Notes under the pieces: generated by a model
Told to the model about the DNA's origin: nothing
Database searches by the model: none
Seen by the model: the letters and a program-made list of their open reading frames with translations, nothing else
Assembly: GCF_030499575.1 (NCBI RefSeq)
Contig: NZ_JASTLC010000001.1
Location: forward strand, 9,944,001-10,008,000
Source: Streptomyces sp. DG2A-72
Lineage (GTDB): Bacteria > Actinomycetota > Actinomycetes > Streptomycetales > Streptomycetaceae
Reading direction: 5' to 3'
DNA length: 64,000 nucleotides
Shown here: piece by piece, positions 19,801-27,639 of the stretch
Numbering within the stretch: the first letter of the stretch is position 1
Layout of the letters: the number at the start of each line of letters is the position of its first letter
Program-made: the position numbers and the translations under genes

Positions 19801-22800
19801 CCCCCCGAACTGCGGGTGCGCGCTGACGAGTCGGACAGGGGACGGACCTTCACTGTCGAAAGCCGGGCCGGCGGAGAGTGGACCGCTCATGCCACCGCCG
19901 TCGCCCCGCGCGAGCCGGCCCCGCCGGGTCGCGGCGAGAGCCCACTGACCGTCCGCCGGCGCTGCACGGCCCTCCTGAGTGGCGAGGAGTTCTATTGCGC
20001 GTACTCCGGCGGCCGCAACACCTGGGATGGAGCCTTCCGATCGGTCGAGGAGTTGTGGCACGGGCCCGGTGAGGCCCTTGCCCGGATCGCCGCCAGGCCG
20101 GAGAGCGAGGGGCGGCTTCATCCGGCGTTGCTCGACTCCTGCCTACAGCCGATCGCCGCGCTGATGCCCCGCGACGAGAGGGGCTTCGTCCTGACAGGTG
20201 TGGACCGGCTGCGGGTGGACGACCAAGCCGAGTTCGAAGGTCAGCTGTGGGCTCACGCCCGGATCGTGGAGGAGGGCGGACCCAGCATGCTGTGCGCCGA
20301 CATCATCGTGAGCGACAGCGAAGGACGGACCCTGGTGGAACTGACCGGTGTACGCGCCCATGTCCTGGACCCCGCTCTGCGGGAGGAATCCCCCGAGGCC
20401 GACGCCCCTAGCGAGGACCACCACACCCACGACGATTGGGCGCACGCCCTGCACTGGGAGCCTGCCCGCCTGCCGGCGCCCCGCACCGCCCCCGGAACCT
20501 ATCTGCTGCTCGGCACCGGCGGGCCGCTGGGCCGTCGCCTGGCGCGGGCTCTAGGCTCGGCCGGACACGCCGTGACGGCTGCCCCCTACGGCACCGGTGA
20601 CCTGCCCGGACTGCTCGCCGAAGCCGCCGAGGACGGGCCGCTGGAAGCGGTGATCTGCCTGTACGACACCATCGACGGGTCCAGTCCGGCAGGTCCGGCA
20701 GATGACACAGACTCTGAGGCGTCAGGGAAGGCGTCCTGGTCCGCCAAGGACCTCCAGGCGGAGATCGTACGGCTCTGCGCGCAGGTCACCGACACCGTGC
20801 GCGCGCTGCTCGACTCGCCCTGCCGGCTGCTGCTCGTCACCCGGGGCGCCCAGCACGCCCTAGATACGGACCGCTGCCCGGCCCCGTGGGCCGCCGCCCT
20901 GTGGGGGCTGGGCCTGGTCGCCGGACAGGAGCACCCGGAACTCGGCCTGCTGCTGGCCGACCTGGACGACGGGGGTGACCCCCGCGAGGACGCGGGGGAA
21001 CTCGCCCGGCTCGTCCTCTCCGGGACGGAAGAGTCCCAGGTCGCCCTGCGGGGAGGGAAGTTCCTGTCCCCACGGATCGGACCGGCCACCCCGGGCGACG
21101 ACCGCCCGCCTCTGGCCCTGCACACCGACGGCGGTCTCGACGGGCTGTCCCTCATTCCCTTCTCTCGCACCGCGCCGGGTCCCGGAGAGATCGAGATCGA
21201 GATCACGCACGCCGGTCTCAACTACCACGACGTGCTCGCCGCCGCCGGCGCGGACGGCGACGCCGAGGGCGGCCCGCCGTCCCTGGGATGCGAGTGCGCG
21301 GGCACGGTGGCCCGGATCGGATCCAACGTCACAGGGTTCACCGTTGCGGACAGGGTGACGGCGTTCTCCTACCCCGCCCTGCGCACTCATCTGACCGTTC
21401 CCGCCTCGCTCGCCGTCCCCACCCCCGATGCGCTTTCGCAGGCAGAGGCCGCTGCGCTGCCCGCCGCCCATGCCACCGCGTACTACGCGCTGGTCGACCG
21501 GGCCCGGCTCCAGCCCGGCGAGCACGTACTGATCCATTCGGCGACGGGTGGGGTGGGCCTGGCAGCGATCGACATTGCCCGCATGATCGGGGCAACGGTG
21601 TACGCGACAGCCGGCTCTCCCGCCAAGCGGGAACTCCTGCTGCACAAGAGTGTGGAGAAGGTCGCAGACTCGCGCGGCACGGACTTCGCCCGGGAGTTCG
21701 AAGACGGGGTGGATGTCGTGCTGGGCACGCTCGTCGGGGACGGCGTCGATGCCGGGTTTTCGATCCTGCGTCCCTTCGGCCGTTACGTCGACCTGTCTAT
21801 CAACGACATCGCAGCCGGCCGGCCGCTGCCGATGAGTGTCTTCGCCGACAGCCGCAGTTACCTGCCCGTCAACCTGCTCCATCTCTACCGGCATGCCCCC
21901 GACCGTCTGAGGGATCTCGTAGCCACGGTGACCGACCTGGTCGCCGAAGGAGCTCTGGCCCCGCCCGCTGTCCGGGTCTTCCCCGTGGAGGATGCGAGCG
22001 CCGCGTTCACGCTCATGGCCCGCTCCGGCCACACTGGCAAGATCGTCCTCGCACTGCCGCGCGAGGAGAACCCCGAGCCGGTAAGCATCCGCGACGACGC
22101 GACCTATCTGGTCACCGGCGGGCTCAGCGGAGTCGGCGGGCTGCTCGCCCAGTGGCTGGCAGGGCAGGGAGCAGGACGGCTGCTGCTGACCGGCCGGTCC
22201 GTACTTAAAGACCTGCCTTCCGACGACCGGCGGGTCGCCCTCCTGAAACAGCTGCGGACCGCGCACCCGGGCACCGAGATCGCATATGAGGTGCTCGACG
22301 CCGGCGACGAGGAGGCACTGACCGGGCTCCTGGACCGTGCGGACATCGACGGTCAGCCTCCCATTGCCGGGGTCGCCCACGCGGCAGCCGTCCTCACCCC
22401 CGGACATGTCGCCGACCTCACACCTGAGGAGCTAGCCCGAATCCTGCACCCCAAGGTCGCCGGCGGCTGGGCCTTGCACCGGGCTTTCGCCGACCGGCCG
22501 CTGGACTTCTTCGTCCTCTTCTCCTCCGCGGTCGCCGCCCTGGGCGGTCTGACCATGGGTCACCAACTGGGCGCGTACGCCGCGGCCAACACCTTCACCG
22601 ACGCCCTCGCCGTGCACCGCACGGCCACCGGGCTGCCTGCGACGGTCATCGACTGGGGCTACTGGACGGAGGTCGGTATCGCGGCCCGCCTCAGCGAGTC
22701 CAACGGCCACGACGTGCGCCCCCGGGGCATGGGCCCCATCCGCCCCGAGGACGCCCCGCCCCTCTTCGACCTGATGCTCCGCACCACCGGGCGGCATCTG

Positions 22801-23430
22801 CTGTTCCCGCCGCCGGACTGGCACCGCTACCTGGCCGCCTACCCCCAGGACGCACGTAATCCGCTGCTGCACGGGGTGAGCCCGGGCACCGGCAGCGACC
22901 GGCCGGACCGCCTTCCCACACAGCCTGCCGCCCCGGCGGCCGAATCCGGGCCGGCGCGGAAGAAGGGCGACTCTGGGACCCGGACGTCTAAGCGGCCGAA
23001 GAGCCGAGGTCAGGGTCCAACCGTGGAACGGGAACAGGCCGGGGACGGGGGCCGGGTGCAGAAGCAGGCGCCGATGAACCGGACGCGTACACCCGGTGAG
23101 CCCGTCCCCGACCAGGCCGTGTCCGCGAAGACCGAGACCGCCCACCAGGACCCCGCGCCCGCTACCAGGGACGTCACTGACGCCGCCACGATCGAAGAGC
23201 AGCTTGTCGCCCATCTCGCTCTGATCCTCGGTAGTGAAGTCGCGCGGATCGACCGTTCCCGGGCCATGAACCGCCTCGGGATGGACTCACTCATGGCCGT
23301 CGAGCTGCGGACCCGGATGCGGCGGGATCACGGCCTGGACGTGCCGGTGGCCCGGCTGCTGGGCTCCGACAGCATCCGCACGGTCGCAGCGGCCCTGGCC
23401 GCCGATCCTTCGCGACAGGAGTCGGCGTGA
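16864..23430 (+). CDS. Type I polyketide synthase, single fully reducing module
   Basis: A 2188-residue enzyme with the order KS-AT-DH-ER-KR-ACP. The KS (about 24-450) has its Cys at 195 (VDVACSSSL) and the His motifs EAHGTGT and NLGHTEA. The AT (about 535-840) has Ser 629 in GQSQGEIAAAY and a YAAH motif in the specificity region, neither clean malonyl (HAFH) nor methylmalonyl (YASH). The DH (about 925-1190) has His 939 (HRVGGTSVMP) and Asp 1091 (LLDSCLQ). A KR-like structural segment precedes the ER (about 1429-1735; LIHSATGGVGLAAIDIAR). The KR (about 1745-1960) has YLVTGGLSGVGG and Tyr 1905. A charged disordered linker leads to the ACP (Ser 2142 in LGMDSLMAVEL). All domains look active. No thioesterase is present; the next gene supplies a reductase. 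Such a lone module could work iteratively (inference). Confidence 0.93.
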   Translation: MSTEPAVPAELDHGPTTDRGPMAEPIAVIGLSCRFPDATDPEGLWQLLEERRESVAPAPVDRPWMHELYDPEPRAPGRLPTTRGGFLSGIDLFDAGFFDISPREAARMDPALRILLETAHETIEDAGIPSERLSARPAGVFIGSCHSDYWLRHIADPDALDFYTELGATSRAAHSGRLAYAFDLRGPAMSVDVACSSSLLAVHLAVQSLRAGECDTALAGGVNIILTPYTHLAFSWAGGLSPDGSCKFADASANGFVRSEGAGMVLLKPLRAALAEGDRVRAVIRGSAANNNGFSGMGIAAPMLEGQIDAVRRAFRDAGADPARVAFVEAHGTGTPPGDRTELQALAQALGRERAARFAVASGKANLGHTEAAAGIAGLIKAVLTLERRRVPGNPHLTDPNPAVDWEAAPFFVPKENIDLPAEGELLAGVTGLGASGTNVHVVLSSAPQPELPLAHSPGPYLLTLSARSAEGVQELAATHRVRLLGSNSPPLAELCAASARQRTHHEWRLAVAGQSVEEVAAALAGRAGVLAERPRIVFVFPGQGAQWPGMGRELLQSSTVFRATLERCAEIIGDETDGWSLLEALRGEETQWLKRTAYVQPALWAMSAALADHWRAWGIEPDMVLGQSQGEIAAAYCAGALTLEQSGRLSCLRARLIDELAPPGAMAWLPLPPADVPGLLAEWSVDAQVAVAESVSSAVVSGSQGEIDRLVDACEEREVDCRPIPVAYAAHSAQIDPVREPLLAGLADLVPGETQVPFVSTVTGEVVVGTALDRDYWWRNLRETVLLEPAVRTHCGGGPVVFLQVSPHPVLTSALHSSTGDNQAAVVASLRRGEPEQRALLDALGELYEAGAEPDWEAVFPTGGRSLRLPSYPWQRSRHWYQAQNYPYPPVDSVNGTRPGPAPEEAQMPPADAQGDPVADQVRDLAQDLVRDRLLLDHRVGGTSVMPGAGYLELLLAASGGEVVDARFCELLLLDVADPPELRVRADESDRGRTFTVESRAGGEWTAHATAVAPREPAPPGRGESPLTVRRRCTALLSGEEFYCAYSGGRNTWDGAFRSVEELWHGPGEALARIAARPESEGRLHPALLDSCLQPIAALMPRDERGFVLTGVDRLRVDDQAEFEGQLWAHARIVEEGGPSMLCADIIVSDSEGRTLVELTGVRAHVLDPALREESPEADAPSEDHHTHDDWAHALHWEPARLPAPRTAPGTYLLLGTGGPLGRRLARALGSAGHAVTAAPYGTGDLPGLLAEAAEDGPLEAVICLYDTIDGSSPAGPADDTDSEASGKASWSAKDLQAEIVRLCAQVTDTVRALLDSPCRLLLVTRGAQHALDTDRCPAPWAAALWGLGLVAGQEHPELGLLLADLDDGGDPREDAGELARLVLSGTEESQVALRGGKFLSPRIGPATPGDDRPPLALHTDGGLDGLSLIPFSRTAPGPGEIEIEITHAGLNYHDVLAAAGADGDAEGGPPSLGCECAGTVARIGSNVTGFTVADRVTAFSYPALRTHLTVPASLAVPTPDALSQAEAAALPAAHATAYYALVDRARLQPGEHVLIHSATGGVGLAAIDIARMIGATVYATAGSPAKRELLLHKSVEKVADSRGTDFAREFEDGVDVVLGTLVGDGVDAGFSILRPFGRYVDLSINDIAAGRPLPMSVFADSRSYLPVNLLHLYRHAPDRLRDLVATVTDLVAEGALAPPAVRVFPVEDASAAFTLMARSGHTGKIVLALPREENPEPVSIRDDATYLVTGGLSGVGGLLAQWLAGQGAGRLLLTGRSVLKDLPSDDRRVALLKQLRTAHPGTEIAYEVLDAGDEEALTGLLDRADIDGQPPIAGVAHAAAVLTPGHVADLTPEELARILHPKVAGGWALHRAFADRPLDFFVLFSSAVAALGGLTMGHQLGAYAAANTFTDALAVHRTATGLPATVIDWGYWTEVGIAARLSESNGHDVRPRGMGPIRPEDAPPLFDLMLRTTGRHLLFPPPDWHRYLAAYPQDARNPLLHGVSPGTGSDRPDRLPTQPAAPAAESGPARKKGDSGTRTSKRPKSRGQGPTVEREQAGDGGRVQKQAPMNRTRTPGEPVPDQAVSAKTETAHQDPAPATRDVTDAATIEEQLVAHLALILGSEVARIDRSRAMNRLGMDSLMAVELRTRMRRDHGLDVPVARLLGSDSIRTVAAALAADPSRQESA

Positions 23431-24554
23431 ACGCGCCTCGCGCTGTCCGCGCTGTTCTGCTTACCGGGGTGACCGGCAGCCTCGGAGGCCATCTGTGCGC
23501 TGAGCTCCTGGACCGCACCTCGGCCACCGCCCACTGTTTGGTGCGCGGCAACGCCCATCGGCTTCGGGACTGGCTGGCAGAGGCCGGTATCGAGGGCGGG
23601 GAGCGGGCCGTCCCCGTGGCCGGGGACATCGGCCGACCCCTGCTGGGACTGGGGCCGCGGGCCTACGACGCGCTCGCCGAGTCCGTGGACGAGGTGCTGC
23701 ACTGCGCCGCACACGTCAACCTGGCCGCCGGGTACGAGCAGCTGGCCCCGGTCAACGTCGGCGGGACACGCAACATCATCGCCTTCGCCGAACGGGCAGC
23801 CCGACTGCAAGGCCACCGTGTGCCCGTGCGCTACGTCTCCACCCTCGGCACCCTGTCCACCGCCCGCGACGCGGGCCTCAGCGAAGTGGACGAGCGCACC
23901 CGGGCGACACCACAGACGGCAGGACAGCTCGGCTACCCGCTGAGCAAAATGGTCGCCGAACGCGAACTGTTCGCAGCCGCGGCACGCGGACTGCCCCTGA
24001 CCGTGTTCAGACCCGGCGTGGTCACCGGGCACTCACTTACAGGGCGCACGTCGGCGTCAGATCTGATGGTGCCGATGATGCGAGCGTGGGCCGCACTCGG
24101 CTGCGTACCGGAGGGGGCTGATGTCCTGCCTGTCGACGCGGTGGACGTGGTGGCCCACTCGATCGTCGCGCTGTCGCTGCAGCCACACGCCGCAGGCAGC
24201 ATCTACCACCTGATCCATCCCACTCCCCTCCCACTGACGGATGTGTTCGACGCGATGCGTCGGGCCGGGTACCAGCTGGAAGCAGTCACAGCTGACCAGT
24301 GGTGGGAGCAGATGGACAACCACGCTGATGACCCGGAGGTGCTCGCCCTGGCAGCGATGCGGGAACTGAGCAGCTACACGCTGATCCAAGGACCGCAGTC
24401 CCGTGTGCCACGGATCCGCTCCGATCTGACCTGGAAAGCCCTGGCCGACGCGGGAGGCGGGCGGCCACCCCTGGACGGCCCCTACCTCGACAGGTTGATC
24501 AATTGCCTCGTCTCCGACGGTGTCCTGCCCGCTCCAACAGCCGCGAGGCGGTAA
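23427..24554 (+). CDS. Free-standing thioester reductase (SDR type)
   Basis: A 375-residue extended short-chain dehydrogenase of the thioester-reductase (NAD-binding 4) group. The nucleotide motif is LLTGVTGSLGGHLCAELL near residue 11, followed by CLVRGNAHRLRDWL. The catalytic YxxxK occurs in LGYPLSKMVAERELF, and FRPGVVTGHSLTGRTSASD is a family block. These enzymes release a carrier-bound acyl chain as aldehyde or alcohol using NADPH. The start overlaps the polyketide synthase stop by 4 nt and the synthase lacks a thioesterase, so reductive off-loading of its product is the obvious role (inference). Length is normal for a discrete enzyme. Confidence 0.88.
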   Translation: MNAPRAVRAVLLTGVTGSLGGHLCAELLDRTSATAHCLVRGNAHRLRDWLAEAGIEGGERAVPVAGDIGRPLLGLGPRAYDALAESVDEVLHCAAHVNLAAGYEQLAPVNVGGTRNIIAFAERAARLQGHRVPVRYVSTLGTLSTARDAGLSEVDERTRATPQTAGQLGYPLSKMVAERELFAAAARGLPLTVFRPGVVTGHSLTGRTSASDLMVPMMRAWAALGCVPEGADVLPVDAVDVVAHSIVALSLQPHAAGSIYHLIHPTPLPLTDVFDAMRRAGYQLEAVTADQWWEQMDNHADDPEVLALAAMRELSSYTLIQGPQSRVPRIRSDLTWKALADAGGGRPPLDGPYLDRLINCLVSDGVLPAPTAARR

Positions 24555-24589
24555 GGCGACGGTCTGGTGCTGCCGAGCGGGCGCGGTCG

Positions 24590-24764
24590 GATGGTGGTGT
24601 TTTCCGGCGGCACGGTCGACTTCACTCAAGCGACGTTCAACGGCGCCGTCGTAGATTTCTCCGATGCAGATGGTGCCGTGCCGTCTGGCCTAGTGCCCCC
24701 AACCGGGAGACCCCTGCCGACCGGGCTGAGCTTGCCGCAGGCGTGGTACCCGCCGACGCCCTGA
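24590..24764 (+). pseudogene. C-terminal fragment of a pentapeptide-like repeat protein
   Basis: The rightward frame reads VVFSGGTVDFTQATFNGAVV and ends GLSLPQAWYPPTP before a stop at 24762-24764. The FSGGTVDF repeat unit and the Pro-rich tail are typical of a Streptomyces repeat protein, but only the end remains, with no start. It is probably the last piece of a gene cut by the rearrangement that brought in the neighbouring DNA. Confidence 0.4.
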
Positions 24765-24779
24765 CGAGCAGAGATAGGC

Positions 24780-25130
24780 CCTGACTCGATATGCGTTAGC
24801 TCGTGTGTGATGGCGAACGCCATGGCCGCGGCACGGTAGTCCCGCGGGCTCTGTCCGGACGGCCACTCCCCACCGACCTCGTCGGCGACCCTCAGCGCTC
24901 CAGTGGGCACGTGCGCCTCGCCGATACCCGCGACCGCGCGCACGCACTCGCTGACGGTGAGATCGAGCGCCTCCTGTGCGTGCATCGCACTCGCCTCCCA
25001 CCCAGGCGGGAGCTGCTCGGGGGTGTAAGGAAGCGACAGGTGCGTCCCCCAGGCGATTTCAGCGGTCAGGTCGGCCAGGAGCGGGGAGATGCCTATCAGG
25101 TAGCCGGTGGCTTCTCCGGGGTTCACAAAG
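24780..25130 (-). pseudogene. Unidentified gene fragment
   Basis: Leftward from about 25130 the frame reads YLIGISPLLADLTAEIAWGT, then LPPGWEASAMHAQEALDLT and AAAMAFAITHELTHIES, which looks like real soluble helical protein. There is no start; the upstream side is replaced by IS701-type transposase sequence. I cannot name the family. It is wedged between the pentapeptide-like fragment and the transposase remnant. Confidence 0.3.
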
Positions 25131-25139
25131 ACGGACACA

Positions 25140-25745
25140 CCGAGACCTGGTGGGCCGCTGATGCCCGCCTGGGCGGCTACGGCCCAGACTCGCCCTGCCG
25201 GCTGATCGTGGCCACCACCGATCCGGCCGCCCTGCCGGAGAAGGCCACCTGGTACCTGGCCACCAACCTGCCCCACCCCGACGCACCCCACGTCACCACC
25301 TGCCCGCACCCGCCGGCCGACCTGGCCGAGGTCGTCCACCTCTACGGCCTGCGGCCGTGGATCGAGCAGAGCTACAAGCAGGTCAAGGACGAACTCGGCT
25401 GGGCCGACTTCCAAGTCCGCTCCGACCGCGCCATCCGCCGCCACCAGACCTTGGTCAACTGCGCCTTCTCCTTCTGCTGGGACCAGTGGTTCACCCCACC
25501 CGGACCCCTGCATGCCAGCGCGCCGGACCCGTGCCCCGAAGAGGGGCCAGAGAGGGGGATCGGCCTCGCCCCACCAGCCCTGGTGGCCCAGGGCCTTACG
25601 GGCCATCCGTTCCTGGCTCACCCCCGCCGTCACCCTCAACCGATGGTGGCGAGCCTGGACGGACAAGGACCCACCATCCGAGCTCCAGGCCCTGATCGAC
25701 GCAGTCACCACCGGACATGGCATTGACCTCTACCGCCGGATTTGA
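25140..25745 (+). mobile_element. IS701-type transposase, C-terminal remnant
   Basis: The frame through TETWWAADARLGGYGPDS, LPEKATWYLATNLPHPD, YGLRPWIEQSYKQVKDELGW and RRHQTLVNCAFSFCWDQWF is the C-terminal catalytic part of an IS701-family (DDE_5) transposase, including the Glu of WIEQSYKQVKDE. After about 25500 the frame breaks, and the end (NRWWRAWTDKDPPSELQAL, ...GIDLYRRI) is found in another frame, stopping at 25743-25745. The N-terminal half is missing. The remnant ends about 35 bp before the IS21-type element. Confidence 0.75.
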
Positions 25746-25782
25746 CGAACTACCGGTAGTGGCGCTTTCCAGCTCGTCGGTG

Positions 25783-25807
25783 TGTCGACGGTCAGGTAAT
25801 TCCCTAC
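25783..25807. repeat. IS21-type element, istB-side terminal inverted repeat
   Basis: Starts TGTCGACGGTCAGGTAATTC; matches the opposite end at 29514-29538 with two mismatches. An inner copy of the ACGTAATTCCCCACCC motif follows at about 25813-25832. Confidence 0.9.
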
Positions 25808-26060
25808 CCCGAACGTCACGTAATTCCCCACCCTCGTCCGGGCTGCGGTGCTCGGCTGGAGCGGTCAGTAAGGGGAACTCATGGTCTCTGATCGCTCGTA
25901 CGGGATGATCTCGGTGTGCGTGGTGAGGACGACCTGTTCGAGTCCGAGTCGGTCGAGACGAGGTTCTTCGCTGTCTGCGCCGGAGTCGGCATCCCACGCA
26001 GGTTCGCTCCGCTCTTCTCATAAGCTGATCCACGCCCGTGTCCTGGACAGGAAGCGTGAG

Positions 26061-26420
26061 ATGACAGACGACGTACGAGCCCTCGCAGAGCGCATGTATG
26101 AGGCATTCAACGCGCGTGACCTTGCCGCGGCAGAGGCGATCTTCTCGGCCGACTTCGTGAGCCATCCGTTGGGCACCGTTGGCGTCGACAGCGTTGTGAA
26201 GGCGTGGAGCGGGCTCCACGCCATGTTCCCGGACATCCAGGTCATCGTCGAGGACATGCTTGTGGATGCAGACAAAGTCGCAGTCCGTACGAGCCTGCAC
26301 GGCATCCCGGCGGGAGTTGAGGAACAGGTTCTCCCCTCGATGATGGAGATCTTCTGGGTGCGGGACGGGCGCATCGCCGAGCTGTGGGGCCTGTCTTCAC
26401 TCAGCCGCCCCGGGCGCTGA
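26061..26420 (+). CDS. SnoaL-like / ester cyclase-fold protein (IS21 passenger)
   Basis: A 119-residue protein starting MTDDVRALAERMYEAFNARD, followed by AAEAIFSADFVSHPLGT, PDIQVIVEDMLVDADKVAVR and MMEIFWVRDGRIAELWGLSS. This is the SnoaL-like/NTF2 cone-shaped fold pattern: an FNARD helix, a conserved D-F-x-x-H near residue 35, and an F-x-V/L-x-DGRI-x-E-x-W strand near the end. Members are cyclases, isomerases or of unknown role. The ATG at 26061 follows GCGTGAG; a longer frame upstream looks non-native. It sits inside the IS21-type ends, oriented against istAB. Confidence 0.75.
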   Translation: MTDDVRALAERMYEAFNARDLAAAEAIFSADFVSHPLGTVGVDSVVKAWSGLHAMFPDIQVIVEDMLVDADKVAVRTSLHGIPAGVEEQVLPSMMEIFWVRDGRIAELWGLSSLSRPGR

Positions 26421-26480
26421 GTTCAGCGTTCAGTCTCCCTGGGAACGGTGCGCGGGGACAGGCGATGGGACGGGTGAACA

Positions 26481-26783
26481 TCAGCGGTCCGTTCTCAGCA
26501 CGGGACTCAAGTCGGGGTGCACTCGCCCGGGGGTGATAGTCGTGATGGTGTATTCCGCGACGTTGTTGAGGACGAAGGGGTCCTGCGCCGCGATCTGTTC
26601 AATGGTCGGGCGGTCGACGCCGCGTGCGATGATCACGCCGCCGATCGACGTGGGGACGGTCTGGCCGGAGACCAGGAAGGTGCCGTCTTGGTGGTGTCGT
26701 TCCAGATAGGCGACGTGGTCGCGGACGAAGGGTTCCGCCGCCTGTTCCGGGGCCGTGTAGTGCAGTGACAGTAGATGCAGCAT
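26481..26783 (-). CDS. YciI-like protein (IS21 passenger)
   Basis: A 100-residue YciI-family protein: LHLLSLHYTAPEQAAEPFVR, HVAYLERHHQDGTFLVSGQT, GGVIIARGVDRPTIEQIAAQ, DPFVLNNVAEYTITTITPG. The conserved H-x-x-Y-L, the central G-x-x-x-x-S-G segment and the D-P-F motif are present. The fold is a ferredoxin-like barrel; some relatives act as small dehydrochlorinase- or hydrolase-like enzymes. It lies directly downstream of istB on the same strand. A hairpin covers its ribosome-binding site, so it may be shielded from istAB read-through. Confidence 0.85.
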   Translation of the reverse strand: MLHLLSLHYTAPEQAAEPFVRDHVAYLERHHQDGTFLVSGQTVPTSIGGVIIARGVDRPTIEQIAAQDPFVLNNVAEYTITTITPGRVHPDLSPVLRTDR

Positions 26784-26821
26784 GATCCTCTCCGGCTGAG
26801 CAGTGGCCGGAGAGGATCATG
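26781..26821 (-). promoter_or_regulatory. Hairpin that sequesters the YciI ribosome-binding site
   Basis: Perfect 15-base arms (26781-26795 and 26807-26821) enclose an 11-base loop. On the leftward transcript the downstream arm holds GGAGAGG followed by ATC and the ATG start, paired with the upstream arm. A transcript entering from istB would fold and hide the start; initiation within or after the first arm would free it. It could also act as a terminator. Confidence 0.6.
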
Positions 26822-26877
26822 TCACCACGTCCGGTCCGGGCGGGAGCCACCTGGACCGGACGGAGGTCGCCAGCTGG

Positions 26878-27639
26878 CTAACGCAGCGGCGGGTCGGTCG
26901 GGTTCTTCGGGCGCTTGTTGGGCCGGTAGCTGGGGCCGTTCATGATGACCTGGTGGCTGGCGTTGATCAGCCGGTCCAGCAGTGACTCGGCGACTACGGG
27001 GTTGGGGAAGAGGGGATACCAGTCGCTGGGCGCCCGGTTGCTGGTGATGATCAAGGACCGGCCTTGCCGCTCGGAGACGAGTTCGTAGAGGTCGTCGGCC
27101 TGGGACGCGGACAGCTGGCGCATGGCGAAGTCGTCGAGGATGAGCAGGTCGGGGCGGATGAGTTCGCGCAGGCGCTTCTCCCAGGTGCGGTCCGCGTGGC
27201 CGCCGGCGAGTTCGGCCAGGATCCGGCTGGTCTTGGCGAAGCGGACGCCTGCGCCCTGCCGGACGGCCTGGTGGCCGAGGGCCTGCGCGACGTGCGTCTT
27301 CCCGACACCGACGGGCCCGAACAGAATGACGGACTCGCCGGAGTGGAGCCAGCGCAGGGCCGCCAGGTCGCGGATCTGGGCGGCGGGCAGCTTCGGGGAG
27401 GCATTCAAGTCGAAGCCCTCCAAGGTGGCCTGCTGCTCGAACTTCGCTTTGCGCAGGCGGCGTTCGAGAGCGACGCTCTCGCGGCGGCTGATCTCGTCCT
27501 GGCAGAGGACCTGGAGGAAGTCGAGGTGTCCGAGTTCGCCGTTGTGGGCCTGAGTGAGGCGGGCGTCGAGCGTTTCCAGCATGCCGGACAGCCGCAGCGT
27601 CTTGAGCGAGTCGCGCAGGGCGGTGGTCATCACGCTCAT
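26878..27639 (-). CDS. istB: IS21-type helper ATPase IstB
   Basis: A 253-residue IstB-like AAA+ ATPase, the helper that selects the target and activates the IstA transposase. Visible features are Walker A (GPVGVGKTHVAQALGHQAV), Walker B (PDLLILDDFAMRQL), sensor residues (SLIITSNRAPSDW) and the C-terminal LLDRLINASHQVIMNGPSYR block. The ATG at 27639 overlaps the istA stop by 4 nt. Length is typical and the frame intact, so the element may be active. Confidence 0.95.
   Translation of the reverse strand: MSVMTTALRDSLKTLRLSGMLETLDARLTQAHNGELGHLDFLQVLCQDEISRRESVALERRLRKAKFEQQATLEGFDLNASPKLPAAQIRDLAALRWLHSGESVILFGPVGVGKTHVAQALGHQAVRQGAGVRFAKTSRILAELAGGHADRTWEKRLRELIRPDLLILDDFAMRQLSASQADDLYELVSERQGRSLIITSNRAPSDWYPLFPNPVVAESLLDRLINASHQVIMNGPSYRPNKRPKNPTDPPLR

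Noticed and set aside
20860..22407. Long leftward open frame (515 codons) opposite the polyketide synthase
   Set aside because: It is antisense to well-conserved ER/KR coding sequence, has no family motif and is Gly/Arg/Val-rich, a typical high-GC shadow.
16864..23430. Polyketide synthase as a mycocerosic-acid-type (methyl-branched) enzyme
   Set aside because: The domain order fits, but the AT motif YAAH is not the clean methylmalonyl form and no acyl-AMP ligase or acyltransferase partner is present, so substrate cannot be claimed.
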